DNA from: Pseudolactococcus laudensis
GTDB lineage: Bacteria; Bacillota; Bacilli; Lactobacillales; Streptococcaceae
Direction: 5' to 3'
Length of the DNA: 62,679 nt
NCBI RefSeq assembly: GCF_013449735.1
Contig: NZ_JACBNY010000012.1
Location: forward strand, 1-62,679
Of this stretch, positions 39,785 to 48,754 are shown piece by piece (position 1 is the stretch's first letter; the number at the start of each line of letters is the position of its first letter). The translations under genes were made by a program, and so were the position numbers. The notes under the pieces were generated by a model that worked only from the letters and a program-made list of their open reading frames with translations, was not told the DNA's origin and did no database searches.

Positions 39785-40917
39785 AAAATTCCCTCCAATA
39801 TCGCAACGCCGTCCGCCAACTGCGCTTTCGTCATGACTAATGGTGGCAGCAGTCTAACAACGTCTTTACCTGCGGACAAGACTAGGAGACCTTGCGCTCT
39901 GGCGTCTGACAAGATTTCTTGCAACTGAGTCCCGTCAGTGAGTTGGATACCGACCATGAGACCCAGATTTCGGATGGCTTTAACAGTTGGTTTGCTTGCT
40001 AATTTTTCCTTGAGCTGCGCTTTGAGAAAGTCTGCTTTATCTGCCACTTCAGCTAAAAAACCATCGGAAGTCAGTTCAGTCAAGACAGCCTTAGCACTTG
40101 CCATGGCTAAAGGATTCCCACCAAAAGTTGAGCCGTGCTTGCCGGCACTAAAACAGTCAGCGTAGCAATTTTTAACCAACATGGCGCCAACTGGTAGACC
40201 ATTGCCCAGACCTTTAGCTGTCGTAAAGATATCCGGTTGCAGGTCGAAATGTTCAAAGGCAAATAATTTACCCGTCCGACCATTACCAGTTTGAACTTCA
40301 TCCACAATCAGCAAAATTCCCTGTTCTTGACAGCTTTTGAGTGCTGCCGCAAATTCTGCTGTGAGTGGGGTCACGCCTCCTTCACCTTGGACGATTTCAA
40401 AAAGAATGGCACCCGTTTGAGGTGTGACAGAGGCTTTAAGACTGTCGACATCGTTATAGATGGCTTTTGAGAAGCCTGATACCATGGGCGAGAAGCCATT
40501 TTGGATTTTGTCCTGCATGGTGGCTGACATGGCGCCGAAAGTCCGACCGTGAAAGCCGTCTTCGAAGGCCAAGATTTCTTTGCCTGGTCTGATCAAACGG
40601 GCTAGCTTTAGTGCTGCTTCATTGGCTTCTGCGCCAGAGTTTGCGAAGAATGCCTTGTAGTCGTCCGCCTGTTCTAGTAAATCCGCCACTTCTTCCTGCA
40701 AAGGATTGTTGTAGAGGTTAGAGAGATGGGCGAGGGCATCCACTTGTGTTTTTACAGCAGCTTTGCCCGCTTCAAAAGAATAGCCTAGGTTCATCACGCC
40801 TATGCCACTCGTGAAATCTAAGTATTTTTTGCCAGTTTCATCAAATAAATAAACGCCTTCGCCATGCGTAAAGGTCATGGGAATTCTAGTTCCGTAATTT
40901 TGGAGTAAATGTGTCAT
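39781..40917 (-). CDS. argD: Acetylornithine aminotransferase
   Basis: PLP enzyme converting N-acetylglutamate semialdehyde to N-acetylornithine. The 378-aa protein has GEGVYLFDETGKKYLDFTSGIGV, FANSGAEANEAALK, FHGRTFGAMSAT, LIVDEVQTGNGRTGKLFAFEH and the lysine in FTTAKGLGNGLPVGAML that forms the PLP Schiff base. It lies 15 nt downstream of argJ and overlaps argB. Confidence 0.95.
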   Translation of the reverse strand: MTHLLQNYGTRIPMTFTHGEGVYLFDETGKKYLDFTSGIGVMNLGYSFEAGKAAVKTQVDALAHLSNLYNNPLQEEVADLLEQADDYKAFFANSGAEANEAALKLARLIRPGKEILAFEDGFHGRTFGAMSATMQDKIQNGFSPMVSGFSKAIYNDVDSLKASVTPQTGAILFEIVQGEGGVTPLTAEFAAALKSCQEQGILLIVDEVQTGNGRTGKLFAFEHFDLQPDIFTTAKGLGNGLPVGAMLVKNCYADCFSAGKHGSTFGGNPLAMASAKAVLTELTSDGFLAEVADKADFLKAQLKEKLASKPTVKAIRNLGLMVGIQLTDGTQLQEILSDARAQGLLVLSAGKDVVRLLPPLVMTKAQLADGVAILEGIL

Positions 40918-40932
40918 AGGCTTTTTTCTTTC

Positions 40933-42132
40933 TTAAGAATGGTAAAGGGCATTGATTTCAACGTATTTGTAGGTTAAATCACACCCCCAAGCTGTTCCAG
41001 ATTGTGTGCCATTGTTGAGATCTGCATCAATAATAACGATTTTTTCTTTGAGTTTTTCAGAGAGTTCTGCTTGATCAAAATCAACAGGTGTTGAATGAAG
41101 TAAGACCAAATCACCTTGAATTTCCAACTCAATATCTGGGACGTCAAAAGGTGCGACTTGCCCAATTGCTGAAATCACGCGCCCCCAGTTAGGGTCAGCA
41201 CCAAAAATCGCTGTTTTAACAAGGCTAGAGCCCACAATCTGTTTGGCAATCAGACGTGCTGACAGCTCATCTGGTGCGCCGGTAACGTTGACTTCGATAA
41301 GTTTGGTTGCACCTTCACCGTCTGCTGCGATTTTTTTCGCCAAATCTTGACAGACGATAGCTAGGACAGCTTTGAAAACTTGGTAATCTTCGGTATCGAC
41401 TAGGATTTCAGCATTGTCAGCTTTACCATTTGCCATGACTAGCACCGTATCATTGGTAGAAGTATCGCCGTCTACCGTGATTTGATTGAAAGTCGTTTCA
41501 ATTATTTCTGATAGCATGTCCTGCAGCAAGGGTTGGGCGATTTTGGCATCGGTTGTGATGAATCCAAGCATGGTCGCCATATTGGGATGAATCATGCCTG
41601 AACCTTTGCAGACACCTGCAACCGTGAACGTTTTGCCTGCAATCTCAACTTCATAAGTCACTTCTTTTGTGACCAGATCAGTTGTCAAAATAGCCTCAGC
41701 GAAACCGTTGGTATGCCCATTTTCAGCAGATAGTTTGGAAATGCCCAATGCGATTTTGTCCATGGGAAGTTGTTTGCCGATAACACCTGTTGAGCAAACC
41801 GCCACATGACTTGGGTTGAGGTCGAATTTTTCTGCCAACAAACGCTGCGTTTTTTTGGCATTCGTGATCCCTTCATCTCCTGTCACGGCGTTTGCAATGG
41901 CTGAGTTGACAATAATAGCTTGCGCCACGCCACCTGCGACCACTGCTTTATCCAGATCAATCGGTGCAGCTGCGACTTTATTTGTCGTAAAGACACCAGC
42001 AACTGCTGCGGGAACGTCTGAAAGGATGAGCCCTAAGTCCAGTTTTTGGAATTTAAGCTCCGCATGTGTGGCATCTGCCGTGAACCCCTTAGGTGAGGCG
42101 ATATTTCCTTTGATTGCTTTAAATTTTGTCAT
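40933..42132 (-). CDS. argJ: Glutamate N-acetyltransferase / amino-acid acetyltransferase
   Basis: Transfers acetyl from acetylornithine to glutamate (and, if bifunctional, from acetyl-CoA), giving the recycling pathway. The 399-aa precursor is self-cleaved before the threonine of GMIHPNMATMLGFITTDA. DGDTSTNDTVLVMANG and FGADPNWGRVISA are further signatures. The ATG at 42132 follows the argC stop as TAA-C-ATG with no SD, so translation is probably coupled; a longer frame from 42174 would overlap argC. Mono- or bifunctional use cannot be read from the sequence. Confidence 0.93.
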   Translation of the reverse strand: MTKFKAIKGNIASPKGFTADATHAELKFQKLDLGLILSDVPAAVAGVFTTNKVAAAPIDLDKAVVAGGVAQAIIVNSAIANAVTGDEGITNAKKTQRLLAEKFDLNPSHVAVCSTGVIGKQLPMDKIALGISKLSAENGHTNGFAEAILTTDLVTKEVTYEVEIAGKTFTVAGVCKGSGMIHPNMATMLGFITTDAKIAQPLLQDMLSEIIETTFNQITVDGDTSTNDTVLVMANGKADNAEILVDTEDYQVFKAVLAIVCQDLAKKIAADGEGATKLIEVNVTGAPDELSARLIAKQIVGSSLVKTAIFGADPNWGRVISAIGQVAPFDVPDIELEIQGDLVLLHSTPVDFDQAELSEKLKEKIVIIDADLNNGTQSGTAWGCDLTYKYVEINALYHS

Positions 42133-42133
42133 G

Positions 42134-43171
42134 TTATAAAATCGGCACGAGGTCAAGCCCTGCTTTTTCGTCAAAACCGAAAAAGTGGTTCATATTCTGA
42201 ATCGCTTGCCCTGCCGCTCCTTTCACGAGATTATCAATAACGGTCACAACCGTCAAGGTATTAGTCAGTTCATTATAGCCAAGGCCAATGTCGGTAAAAT
42301 TTGTACCAACAACACTATGCAAATCAGGCAAGAGACCATCATTTAAGACTCTGACGAAGTATTTATCGTCATAAGTCTGGTGATAAGCCGCTACCACATC
42401 TGAGAAGGTGATTCCCTCAGCTAATTTGGCATAGGTTGAAACAAAAATCCCACGATTGACCGGAATCAGAGACGTTGAAAATTGGATTGGTTTAGCATTG
42501 ACATTCCAAGAGACTAATTTGTTAAAGATTTCCGGTATGTGTTGGTGCTGATTAAGTTTGTAGAGACTGACATTTTCGTTAGCATTAACGTAATGACTGC
42601 TGTCGGTCAATTTCTTACCTGCACCTGACAAACCTGATTTGGCATCGATGATGACACTGTCTAGCTGAATCAGGTTGACTTGATAAAGCGGTGCTAGGCT
42701 TAATAGCGTTACAGTCGCATAACAGCCGGGATTAGAGATATAAGCTTGCGTCGGTCGGTCAAAATCAGCTAAGACATAATCCGCTTTTGATAATAAATTT
42801 TTATGGACGGCTGTTTTTTTGTACCATTTTTCATATTGCGCAGGAATTTTCAAACGGAAATCGCCTGACAAATCGACGACTGGAAAGTCTGCTGCGATGA
42901 AATCTGTTGCTAACTCTGCCGCAATGCCAGCTGGTGTCGCAAAGAATACCAAATCTGCTGTAGCCATGATTTCATCAGACGAAAAGGTCTTGATGGTCAA
43001 AGCTGCATATTTTGGAAAATTGAGCAGTTTTGGAAAAAGATCAGCTAATTTGGCGCCGATATTTGACGTGCCATAGACATTGACGATTTCAGCGTCTGGA
43101 TGACTATGGAGCAGCCTCAGCAATTCTAATCCTGAGTATCCCGAGATACCAATGATGGCTATTTTTTTCAT
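42134..43171 (-). CDS. argC: N-acetyl-gamma-glutamyl-phosphate reductase
   Basis: NADPH-dependent third step of arginine synthesis and first gene of argC-J-D-B. The 345-aa protein has the Rossmann start IAIIGISGYSGLELLRLLHSHP, the catalytic cysteine in ISNPGCYATVTLL and HQHIPEI with the active-site histidine. It follows a promoter embedded in ARG boxes. Confidence 0.95.
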   Translation of the reverse strand: MKKIAIIGISGYSGLELLRLLHSHPDAEIVNVYGTSNIGAKLADLFPKLLNFPKYAALTIKTFSSDEIMATADLVFFATPAGIAAELATDFIAADFPVVDLSGDFRLKIPAQYEKWYKKTAVHKNLLSKADYVLADFDRPTQAYISNPGCYATVTLLSLAPLYQVNLIQLDSVIIDAKSGLSGAGKKLTDSSHYVNANENVSLYKLNQHQHIPEIFNKLVSWNVNAKPIQFSTSLIPVNRGIFVSTYAKLAEGITFSDVVAAYHQTYDDKYFVRVLNDGLLPDLHSVVGTNFTDIGLGYNELTNTLTVVTVIDNLVKGAAGQAIQNMNHFFGFDEKAGLDLVPIL

Positions 43172-43186
43172 AAGCGTTATCCTTTA

Positions 43187-43204
43187 ATTGAATATATATA
43201 CAAT
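43187..43204 (-). promoter_or_regulatory. ARG box 1 (downstream of -10)
   Basis: ATTGAATATATATACAAT on the plus strand, a near-perfect 18-bp ArgR-type operator overlapping the -10 and start point of argC. Confidence 0.75.
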
Positions 43205-43231
43205 AATAATGTATATTTTTGCATTTGTCAA
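43203..43231 (-). promoter_or_regulatory. Promoter of argCJDB
   Basis: TTGACA (43226-43231), 17 bp, TATTAT (43203-43208). The spacer is itself an ARG box. Confidence 0.75.
43208..43225 (-). promoter_or_regulatory. ARG box 2 (in promoter spacer)
   Basis: AATGTATATTTTTGCATT has TG at positions 3-4 and CA at 15-16 with an A/T centre, as expected for an ArgR/AhrC operator. Confidence 0.7.
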
Positions 43232-43247
43232 GTGGAATGTGGGTTAT

Positions 43248-43265
43248 TTTGCAACTTTATGCAAG
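43248..43265 (-). promoter_or_regulatory. Possible distal ARG box 3
   Basis: TTTGCAACTTTATGCAAG keeps the TG...CA spacing. Its centre is 40 bp from box 2, and box 2 is 21 bp from box 1, close to whole helical turns. Confidence 0.45.
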
Positions 43266-43290
43266 ATTTTCAGGAATCCTGTCTTGGTAT

Positions 43291-43318
43291 ACAAAAAAAT
43301 CGCATCTCTGCGAATTTT
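43291..43318 (-). terminator. Terminator, copy A of a duplicated hairpin
   Basis: AATTCGCAGAGATGCGATT followed by T on the minus strand, 22 nt after the stop at 43340. Its core is identical to the lepA terminator at 44301-44325. Confidence 0.75.
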
Positions 43319-43339
43319 GGATAGATAGTAAAGAACTTT

Positions 43340-43993
43340 TTATAATTTATTTGCCGTTGATTTGATAAATTTGATCGCCCATAAGACATATAGCGAAAAT
43401 AAAATAAGACAGATAATTTTAGAAGAAAAGCTAGAAATATAGAGTGCTTGAAAATCCTTCAAAAATCTCTGTCCCCACAAAAATACACTGAGTACGATAA
43501 AAATATAACCCCAAAGGATAATAACAGATAATCGCTTACTTTTGACAAGCAAACTGAACCAGAAAACTTTGAACAATAAAAAGACACCTGAACTCAGCAA
43601 AATAATTTCAAATAAATAGCAAACCCAAGAAATTGGTGTTGGCTCTATTCCAAACCAAGAAATACTGACTGCATAATTCCAAAATAAACCTATCAATACA
43701 GTCCAAATCGTTAAATTTCTTAAACTCTTTGTTTTCTTATCAACTTGCTTCAATAATTTTTTGGACATCTGGATAGCACTAAGACCAAAATATGATTCAG
43801 CACCAATGCCGTCAGCTTGTGCATCCAACAAATCTAGCAAAACATCATAAGCTAATTCAGAAACAACTTCTGAATTATAGATTGCACCATTAAGCAACAA
43901 AGTATCGTACAGACGATCAAAATATAATCGATTTTTAGGATTTAAGTTTTCCGCTAAAGCTGTAAGCTGCACGCGATATTTTTCACCAGCCAT
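43340..43993 (-). CDS. DUF1129-like membrane protein
   Basis: The 217-aa protein has a soluble helical N-terminal part (to about residue 90: LNPKNRLYFDRLYDTLL...LLDLLDAQADGIGAESYFG) and then four hydrophobic helices. This resembles DUF1129-type membrane proteins of lactic acid bacteria. Function is unknown. The ATG at 43993 has AAGGGA 7 nt upstream. The C-terminal segment FLKDFQALYISSFSSKIICL is clearly related to the short frame immediately upstream, so this is the intact member of a tandem pair. Confidence 0.6.
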   Translation of the reverse strand: MAGEKYRVQLTALAENLNPKNRLYFDRLYDTLLLNGAIYNSEVVSELAYDVLLDLLDAQADGIGAESYFGLSAIQMSKKLLKQVDKKTKSLRNLTIWTVLIGLFWNYAVSISWFGIEPTPISWVCYLFEIILLSSGVFLLFKVFWFSLLVKSKRLSVIILWGYIFIVLSVFLWGQRFLKDFQALYISSFSSKIICLILFSLYVLWAIKFIKSTANKL

Positions 43994-43996
43994 CAA

Positions 43997-44164
43997 TTAA
44001 TCCCTTTCTTTCAACCAAGTATATGTCAAACAACCATAAGCAACTGCTAAAACAAGTCCTATCACTTTGGATGTTAGTGCAGGTACATAGATTACTTGAA
44101 AATCTTTCAAATAAAGTTTAATAAGCACAAAAATACCAAAGCTTATTATACCAGAAATAAAGTT
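43997..44164 (-). pseudogene. C-terminal remnant of a DUF1129-like paralogue
   Basis: The open stretch ends ...LYLKDFQVIYVPALTSKVIG, then a hydrophobic helix and TYTWLKERD. This aligns with the last 45 residues of the 217-aa neighbour (FLKDFQALYISSFSSKIICL...). The soluble domain and first helices are missing, and no start with an SD exists (only a GTG at 44128). Its stop lies 3 nt before the intact gene's ATG, so it may persist because it carries that gene's SD. A functional 43-aa peptide is possible but less likely. Confidence 0.6.
44145..44153 (-). promoter_or_regulatory. Extended -10 upstream of the DUF1129-like gene
   Basis: TGGTATAAT on the minus strand, inside the paralogue remnant. 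Predicted start near 44138 gives a leader of about 145 nt to the intact gene. Confidence 0.5.
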
Positions 44165-44300
44165 TTATTTGATAAAAATATATACAAAAAAGCACCTGTT
44201 AACTGTTTAATAACGACTTTCAGGTGCTTCCTTATTTTAAAATTTCGTTTTGATCCCTTTTCTGTCGTAATGATTGTAGTTAAATATGAAATTAAATCGA

Positions 44301-44325
44301 AAAAAAACGCATCTCTGCGAATTTT
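44301..44325 (-). terminator. Terminator of lepA, copy B of the duplicated hairpin
   Basis: AATTCGCAGAGATGCGTTTT on the minus strand, 17 nt after the lepA stop, with an eight-T run. Confidence 0.75.
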
Positions 44326-44341
44326 CAATAGTTTGCTAAAC

Positions 44342-46171
44342 CTACTCATCATCCATACTCAAAACGCTCAAGAAAGCTTCTTGTGGCACTTCGACAGAAC
44401 CGATAGACTTCATGCGTTTCTTACCTTTTTTCTGTTTCTCGAGGAGTTTACGTTTCCGTGAAATATCACCACCGTAACATTTGGCGAGGACGTTTTTACG
44501 TAAGGCTTTGATATCGCTACGGGCGACAATTTTTTGCCCAATGGCGGCTTGAATTGGGACTTCGAATTGTTGACGTGGGATGATTTTCTTGAGTTTGTCC
44601 ACGATAATTTTACCACGTTCGTAGGCAAATTCTTTATGGACGATGAAACTCAAGGCATCGACACGTTCACCGTTAAGCATGATATCCATCTTAACAAGAG
44701 AACTCTTACGGTATTCCGAAATTTCATAGTCAAAGCTGGCATAGCCCTTGGTACTTGATTTCAGCTTATCGAAAAAGTCGAACACAATTTCTGACAGTGG
44801 CATTTGATAAATCACGTTGACGCGATTTTCATCCAGATAATCCATGGTCACAAAATCCCCACGTTTACGTTGTGCTAACTCCATTACGGCACCAACATAG
44901 TCTTGAGGCACCATAATTTGTGCTTTGACAAAAGGTTCTTCAATATTATCAACGCGCGTCGGATCAGGAAATTCAGAGGGATTGGCTACTTCTAATACTT
45001 CACCATCTGTCGTATTGATATGATAGACCACACTTGGGGCTGTCATGATCAAATCAATATTGAATTCACGTTCCAAACGTTCCTGAATGACATCCATGTG
45101 CAGCAAGCCAAGGAAACCACAACGGAAACCAAAGCCAAGAGCTTGTGATGTTTCAGGCTCAAACTGGAGACTGGCATCGTTAAGCTGCAATTTATCCAAG
45201 GCTTCACGCAAATCATTGTATTTATTCGATTCAATCGGATAAATACCCGCGAAGACCATTGGGTTCAACTGTTTGTAGCCATGGAGCGGTTCTTCTGCAG
45301 GATTATCCGCCAAGGTAATGGTATCACCAACACGCGTATCAGCAACTGTCTTAATGGCAGCAGCGATATAACCAACGTCACCTGTTGCTAAGAATTCACG
45401 ACCAACTGTTTTGGGCGTGAAAATACCAACTTCTGTGACATCAAAGGTTTTGCCATTGCTCATGAGTTGAATTTTATCACCCGGTTTGACGATGCCATCC
45501 ATGACCCGAACTTGAAGAATAACGCCACGATAGGCATCATAAACTGAGTCAAAAATCAAAGCTTTCAAAGGATTATCGACAGAGCCTTGCGGTGCTGGTA
45601 CCTTTTCAACAATTTGTTCCAAGATTTCTTCAATCCCGATGCCTGCCTTAGCTGATGCCAAGACTGCTTCAGAGGCATCTAAACCAATGACATCTTCAAT
45701 TTCTGCGCGAACACGCTCAGGGTCTGCTGCTGGCAAGTCAATTTTATTGATAACCGGCAAGATTTCAAGGTCATTGTCCAAGGCCAAATAAACATTGGCA
45801 AGGGTTTGAGCTTCGATTCCTTGCGCCGCATCGACAACTAAAATCGCACCCTCACAAGCCGCAAGAGAACGTGACACTTCATAAGTAAAATCGACGTGTC
45901 CGGGCGTGTCGATCAAATGGAAGGTATAATCTTCACCATTCTTAGCTGCATAATTCAGCTCAATCGCATTCAGCTTGATTGTAATCCCACGCTCACGCTC
46001 CAAATCCATCGAATCTAGAAGTTGTGCTTGCATTTCACGCGCCGTTACCGTTTTGGTTTGCTCCAAAATACGGTCAGCCAGCGTCGACTTCCCGTGGTCA
46101 ATATGGGCAATAATCGAAAAATTTCGAATATTTTTTTGCCGTGTTTTAATTTCATTTAAGTCTATAGTCAT
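44342..46171 (-). CDS. lepA: Elongation factor 4
   Basis: Ribosome-associated GTPase that affects translocation or initiation fidelity. From ATG 46171 it is 609 aa. G motifs are [13 protein letters not shown] (G1), RGITIKLN (G2), [10 protein letters not shown] (G3), NKIDLPAAD (G4) and ASAKAGIGI (G5). The LepA-specific C-terminal domain ends [21 protein letters not shown] longer in-frame extension to 46222 would run into the ndk terminator and has no SD. The ATG also lacks an SD and is 7 nt from TGGTAAAAT, so a leaderless mRNA is likely. Confidence 0.95.
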   Translation of the reverse strand: MTIDLNEIKTRQKNIRNFSIIAHIDHGKSTLADRILEQTKTVTAREMQAQLLDSMDLERERGITIKLNAIELNYAAKNGEDYTFHLIDTPGHVDFTYEVSRSLAACEGAILVVDAAQGIEAQTLANVYLALDNDLEILPVINKIDLPAADPERVRAEIEDVIGLDASEAVLASAKAGIGIEEILEQIVEKVPAPQGSVDNPLKALIFDSVYDAYRGVILQVRVMDGIVKPGDKIQLMSNGKTFDVTEVGIFTPKTVGREFLATGDVGYIAAAIKTVADTRVGDTITLADNPAEEPLHGYKQLNPMVFAGIYPIESNKYNDLREALDKLQLNDASLQFEPETSQALGFGFRCGFLGLLHMDVIQERLEREFNIDLIMTAPSVVYHINTTDGEVLEVANPSEFPDPTRVDNIEEPFVKAQIMVPQDYVGAVMELAQRKRGDFVTMDYLDENRVNVIYQMPLSEIVFDFFDKLKSSTKGYASFDYEISEYRKSSLVKMDIMLNGERVDALSFIVHKEFAYERGKIIVDKLKKIIPRQQFEVPIQAAIGQKIVARSDIKALRKNVLAKCYGGDISRKRKLLEKQKKGKKRMKSIGSVEVPQEAFLSVLSMDDE

Positions 46172-46178
46172 AAGCTTT

Positions 46179-46187
46179 ATTTTACCA
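46179..46187 (-). promoter_or_regulatory. Extended -10 abutting the lepA start
   Basis: TGGTAAAAT, then AAAGCTT and the ATG. The ndk terminator ends just upstream, so this is the only promoter position available. Confidence 0.5.
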
Positions 46188-46201
46188 TATTTTCTCCAAA
46201 T

Positions 46202-46225
46202 AAAAAACCTGTCCGAAGACAAGTT
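46202..46225 (-). terminator. Terminator of ndk
   Basis: AACTTGTC-TTCG-GACAGGTT, a UUCG tetraloop hairpin with one G-U pair, followed by TTTT on the minus strand. Confidence 0.85.
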
Positions 46226-46242
46226 ATCTTTATTTATAGTTG

Positions 46243-46656
46243 TTATTTACCAAACCAAAGGGCAATTTCACGTTCAGCTGACTCAAGACAATCTGAACCA
46301 TGGACGATATTTTCGACACAACCATTATCAGAAGAGTGAGCAAAATCGCCACGAATCGTTCCAGGCAATGCGTCTGCTGGATCTGTCGCGCCCATCATTT
46401 TGCGCCAAGAGCTAATGACATTTGACCCCCTCAAAATGCCGATAACTACTGGACCAGTCGTCATGTAAGTCACAATATCAGGATAAAAAGGCCGATCAAC
46501 CAAATCTGCGTAGTGTTGATCAAGGATTTCTTTTGTGACTTGACGCATCTCCAATTTTTCAATCGTAAACCCACGACGCTCAATACGAGAAAGTACTGAA
46601 CCAACCAAAGATCTGCGAACACCATCAGGTTTGATGATAAAAAAAGTGTTTTCCAT
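46243..46656 (-). CDS. ndk: Nucleoside diphosphate kinase
   Basis: Balances NTP and dNTP pools by phosphate transfer through His119 (NIVHGSD). The 137-aa protein has the expected start [15 protein letters not shown] and [14 protein letters not shown]. The SD is strong (AAGGGAG, 7 nt). It lies 14 nt downstream of the DUF3592-like gene, so it may be the tail of the ABC transporter unit. Confidence 0.95.
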   Translation of the reverse strand: MENTFFIIKPDGVRRSLVGSVLSRIERRGFTIEKLEMRQVTKEILDQHYADLVDRPFYPDIVTYMTTGPVVIGILRGSNVISSWRKMMGATDPADALPGTIRGDFAHSSDNGCVENIVHGSDCLESAEREIALWFGK

Positions 46657-46670
46657 TTGAATTCTCCCTT

Positions 46671-47105
46671 TTATAATTCCTTATTTTCTTCTCTAGCCAT
46701 CTTCTTCAATTTATGAAGAAACCAATATTCGAAGAATAAGACCAGCACAATCAACATCGCCCACCCAATCAAAGCCAGCGCTAAAATCAAAAGACTGGTC
46801 GCACCTTTTCTGATGTAGATTTTTGTCGGATGATTATGGTTAACATAGACAGGAATCTGCGTCCCCACTTTACCAAAAGTTTTTAGAAAATTAGCTACCG
46901 GTACAGCCTGATAGTCCTTTCCCTCAAAAGTATAAGCCACCATTTTGCCATGCTCAGAATTTTTGACTACCTGACCGATAACCAAAGTCTTAACTTCTTT
47001 ATGCTCCGTCAAGTAACGTTGGAAATTCATCCCCCCGACAAACAGTAGAATCAGAGCGAAAAATCCCAATATCACCCGTGAAATTCTTTGTAGTATCTTA
47101 TTCAT
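46671..47105 (-). CDS. DUF3592-like membrane protein
   Basis: The 144-aa protein has an N-terminal helix ([16 protein letters not shown]), an extracytoplasmic beta-rich stretch ([11 protein letters not shown]...[18 protein letters not shown]) and a second helix near the C-terminus with a basic tail. This is the layout of DUF3592 proteins, whose role is unknown. The start codon directly follows the stop of the ABC ATPase gene (TAA-ATG), so it is cotranslated with the transporter. Confidence 0.65.
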   Translation of the reverse strand: MNKILQRISRVILGFFALILLFVGGMNFQRYLTEHKEVKTLVIGQVVKNSEHGKMVAYTFEGKDYQAVPVANFLKTFGKVGTQIPVYVNHNHPTKIYIRKGATSLLILALALIGWAMLIVLVLFFEYWFLHKLKKMAREENKEL

Positions 47106-47873
47106 TTAATCAAATATCCTATAGAAATCTTCTAACTTCATCTGTTCTTTCTCCGAAGTTGGCAAATCTTGTACGATTTGACCATCCTTCATGACAATCA
47201 AACGATTACCATATTTGAGCGCATCCTCCATGTGATGCGTAATCATTAACGCAGTCAAATCTTTGCTAGTAACCAAATCATCCGTCAACTGCATCAAAGC
47301 CACTGACGTTTTCGGATCCAATGCCGCCGTATGCTCATCTAATAAAAGCAAATCTGGTGGCACAATCGTCGCCATCAACAAACTCAGTGCCTGCCTTTGC
47401 CCACCAGATAAATTACCTGTTGGCGTATCCAGATGTTTCTCCAAGCCATTACCGATTTGCTCAGCAAGACTAGCAAAACTCTCCTTATACTTGGCGATAT
47501 TACGTAATCTGAGACTTCTTCTCTGCCCACGTAGCGCAGCAATTGCGATATTCTCCGCAACCGTCATCCTAGGCGCCGTGCCCACTTTTGGGTCTTGAAA
47601 CACTCGTGAAATGGCAGCAGCACGTTTTTCTGGACTGTGATTTGTCACATCGTTGCCCTTGATGAACACTGAACCTGAAGTTAGTGTTAAAGTACCTGAT
47701 ATCGCATTAAATAAAGTTGATTTTCCAGCACCATTTCCACCTAAAATAGTAATGAAATCTTTGTCGAATATTTTTAATGACACATCATCTAAAATAACTT
47801 TACGCTCGTCACCATTTTCAATGACTTTCGTCGCATTTTTGAGTTCAATAATTGGGTTCTTGTCATTTGGCAT
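47106..47873 (-). CDS. ABC transporter ATP-binding protein (tryptophan-type)
   Basis: The 255-aa ATPase has Walker A GGNGAGKST (45-53), Q-loop VFQDP, signature LSGGQRQ (155-161), Walker B LLLLDE and the switch histidine in MITHHMEDA. It overlaps the permease gene by 11 nt. With the downstream-of-promoter binding protein and permease it forms a complete importer of the TrpXYZ/PF04392 type known in streptococci. Tryptophan as substrate is inferred from family resemblance only. Confidence 0.85.
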   Translation of the reverse strand: MPNDKNPIIELKNATKVIENGDERKVILDDVSLKIFDKDFITILGGNGAGKSTLFNAISGTLTLTSGSVFIKGNDVTNHSPEKRAAAISRVFQDPKVGTAPRMTVAENIAIAALRGQRRSLRLRNIAKYKESFASLAEQIGNGLEKHLDTPTGNLSGGQRQALSLLMATIVPPDLLLLDEHTAALDPKTSVALMQLTDDLVTSKDLTALMITHHMEDALKYGNRLIVMKDGQIVQDLPTSEKEQMKLEDFYRIFD

Positions 47874-48702
47874 TGAGCTTCACCCCCTTAAAAAATTTGT
47901 CTTTAAAGGTCGGAATCATCAAGCAAATAGCTAAGACAATGGCACTGAAAAGTTTGAGATAATTGGTATTGAAACCAAGTTTAATCACAGCCAAAATCAA
48001 AAATTGATAAAAAATCGATCCGATAACAATTGCAAACAAACGTTCAAAAAGTGAGACATTACCAAAGAAAACCTCACCAATAATGATACTGGCAAGTCCT
48101 ATGACGATGACACCGATTCCTTTAGAAACGTCTGCATACCCATCGTTTTGTGAAATTAAAGCACCCGATAGCGCTATGACACCATTGGACACGACTAAGC
48201 CTAAGACTTCCATTCTTCCCGTGTTAATCCCAAATGACTGAGCCATCTCGACATTGTCACCTGTTGCAATGAATGCCTGACCTAGGTTGGTATTGAGAAA
48301 ATAGAAAATGAGCATTAACACAAGGAGGACGGCAGATACACTAATCCAAGTGCTTTTGAGCTTATCAGCACCAAGTAGACCTAGATTAGCACGCCCCATA
48401 ATCATGAGCATGACAGAGTTACACGATGTCATGACCAGAATCCCGGCTAAAAGCGTCGGAATTTTACCTTTGGTGTAGAGTAAACCGGTCACGAGACCTG
48501 CCACACATCCTGCAAGAAAGGCAACAAACGTTGCAATGACAGGATTAACACCTTGTGTGATGAGTGTCACGGCAACCGCACCACCCAAAGGAAATGACCC
48601 TTCTGTCGTCATATCTGGAAAATTTAAAATCCGGAAAGTCATAAAGATGCCCAGACCCAAAATCGCCCATAATAAACCTTGATTAATCGTTGATAATATC
48701 AT
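47863..48702 (-). CDS. ABC transporter permease (tryptophan-type)
   Basis: The 279-aa protein has about eight helices of the BPD_transp_2 (branched-chain/ribose type) family. Family-typical motifs are ILNFPDMTTEGSFPLGGAVA near the N-terminus and GLVVSNGVIALSGALISQNDGYADVSKGIGVIV. It lies 52 nt after the binding-protein gene, with a hairpin between them that may set relative expression. No SD is obvious at its ATG. Confidence 0.85.
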   Translation of the reverse strand: MILSTINQGLLWAILGLGIFMTFRILNFPDMTTEGSFPLGGAVAVTLITQGVNPVIATFVAFLAGCVAGLVTGLLYTKGKIPTLLAGILVMTSCNSVMLMIMGRANLGLLGADKLKSTWISVSAVLLVLMLIFYFLNTNLGQAFIATGDNVEMAQSFGINTGRMEVLGLVVSNGVIALSGALISQNDGYADVSKGIGVIVIGLASIIIGEVFFGNVSLFERLFAIVIGSIFYQFLILAVIKLGFNTNYLKLFSAIVLAICLMIPTFKDKFFKGVKLNAK

Positions 48703-48711
48703 AGTAAATCT

Positions 48712-48741
48712 AAAGCATCATTTATTTTGACACGATGCTTT
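48712..48741 (-). promoter_or_regulatory. Intercistronic hairpin between binding protein and permease
   Basis: AAAGCATC and GATGCTTT pair perfectly across a 14-nt loop without a T run. Such hairpins often protect the upstream message, giving more binding protein than permease. Confidence 0.5.
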
Positions 48742-48754
48742 ATTTTGTCCCCTT

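Noticed and set aside
43261-43286. Extra CodY box upstream of argC
   Set aside because: Only about 10 of 15 positions match; an ARG box explains the region better.
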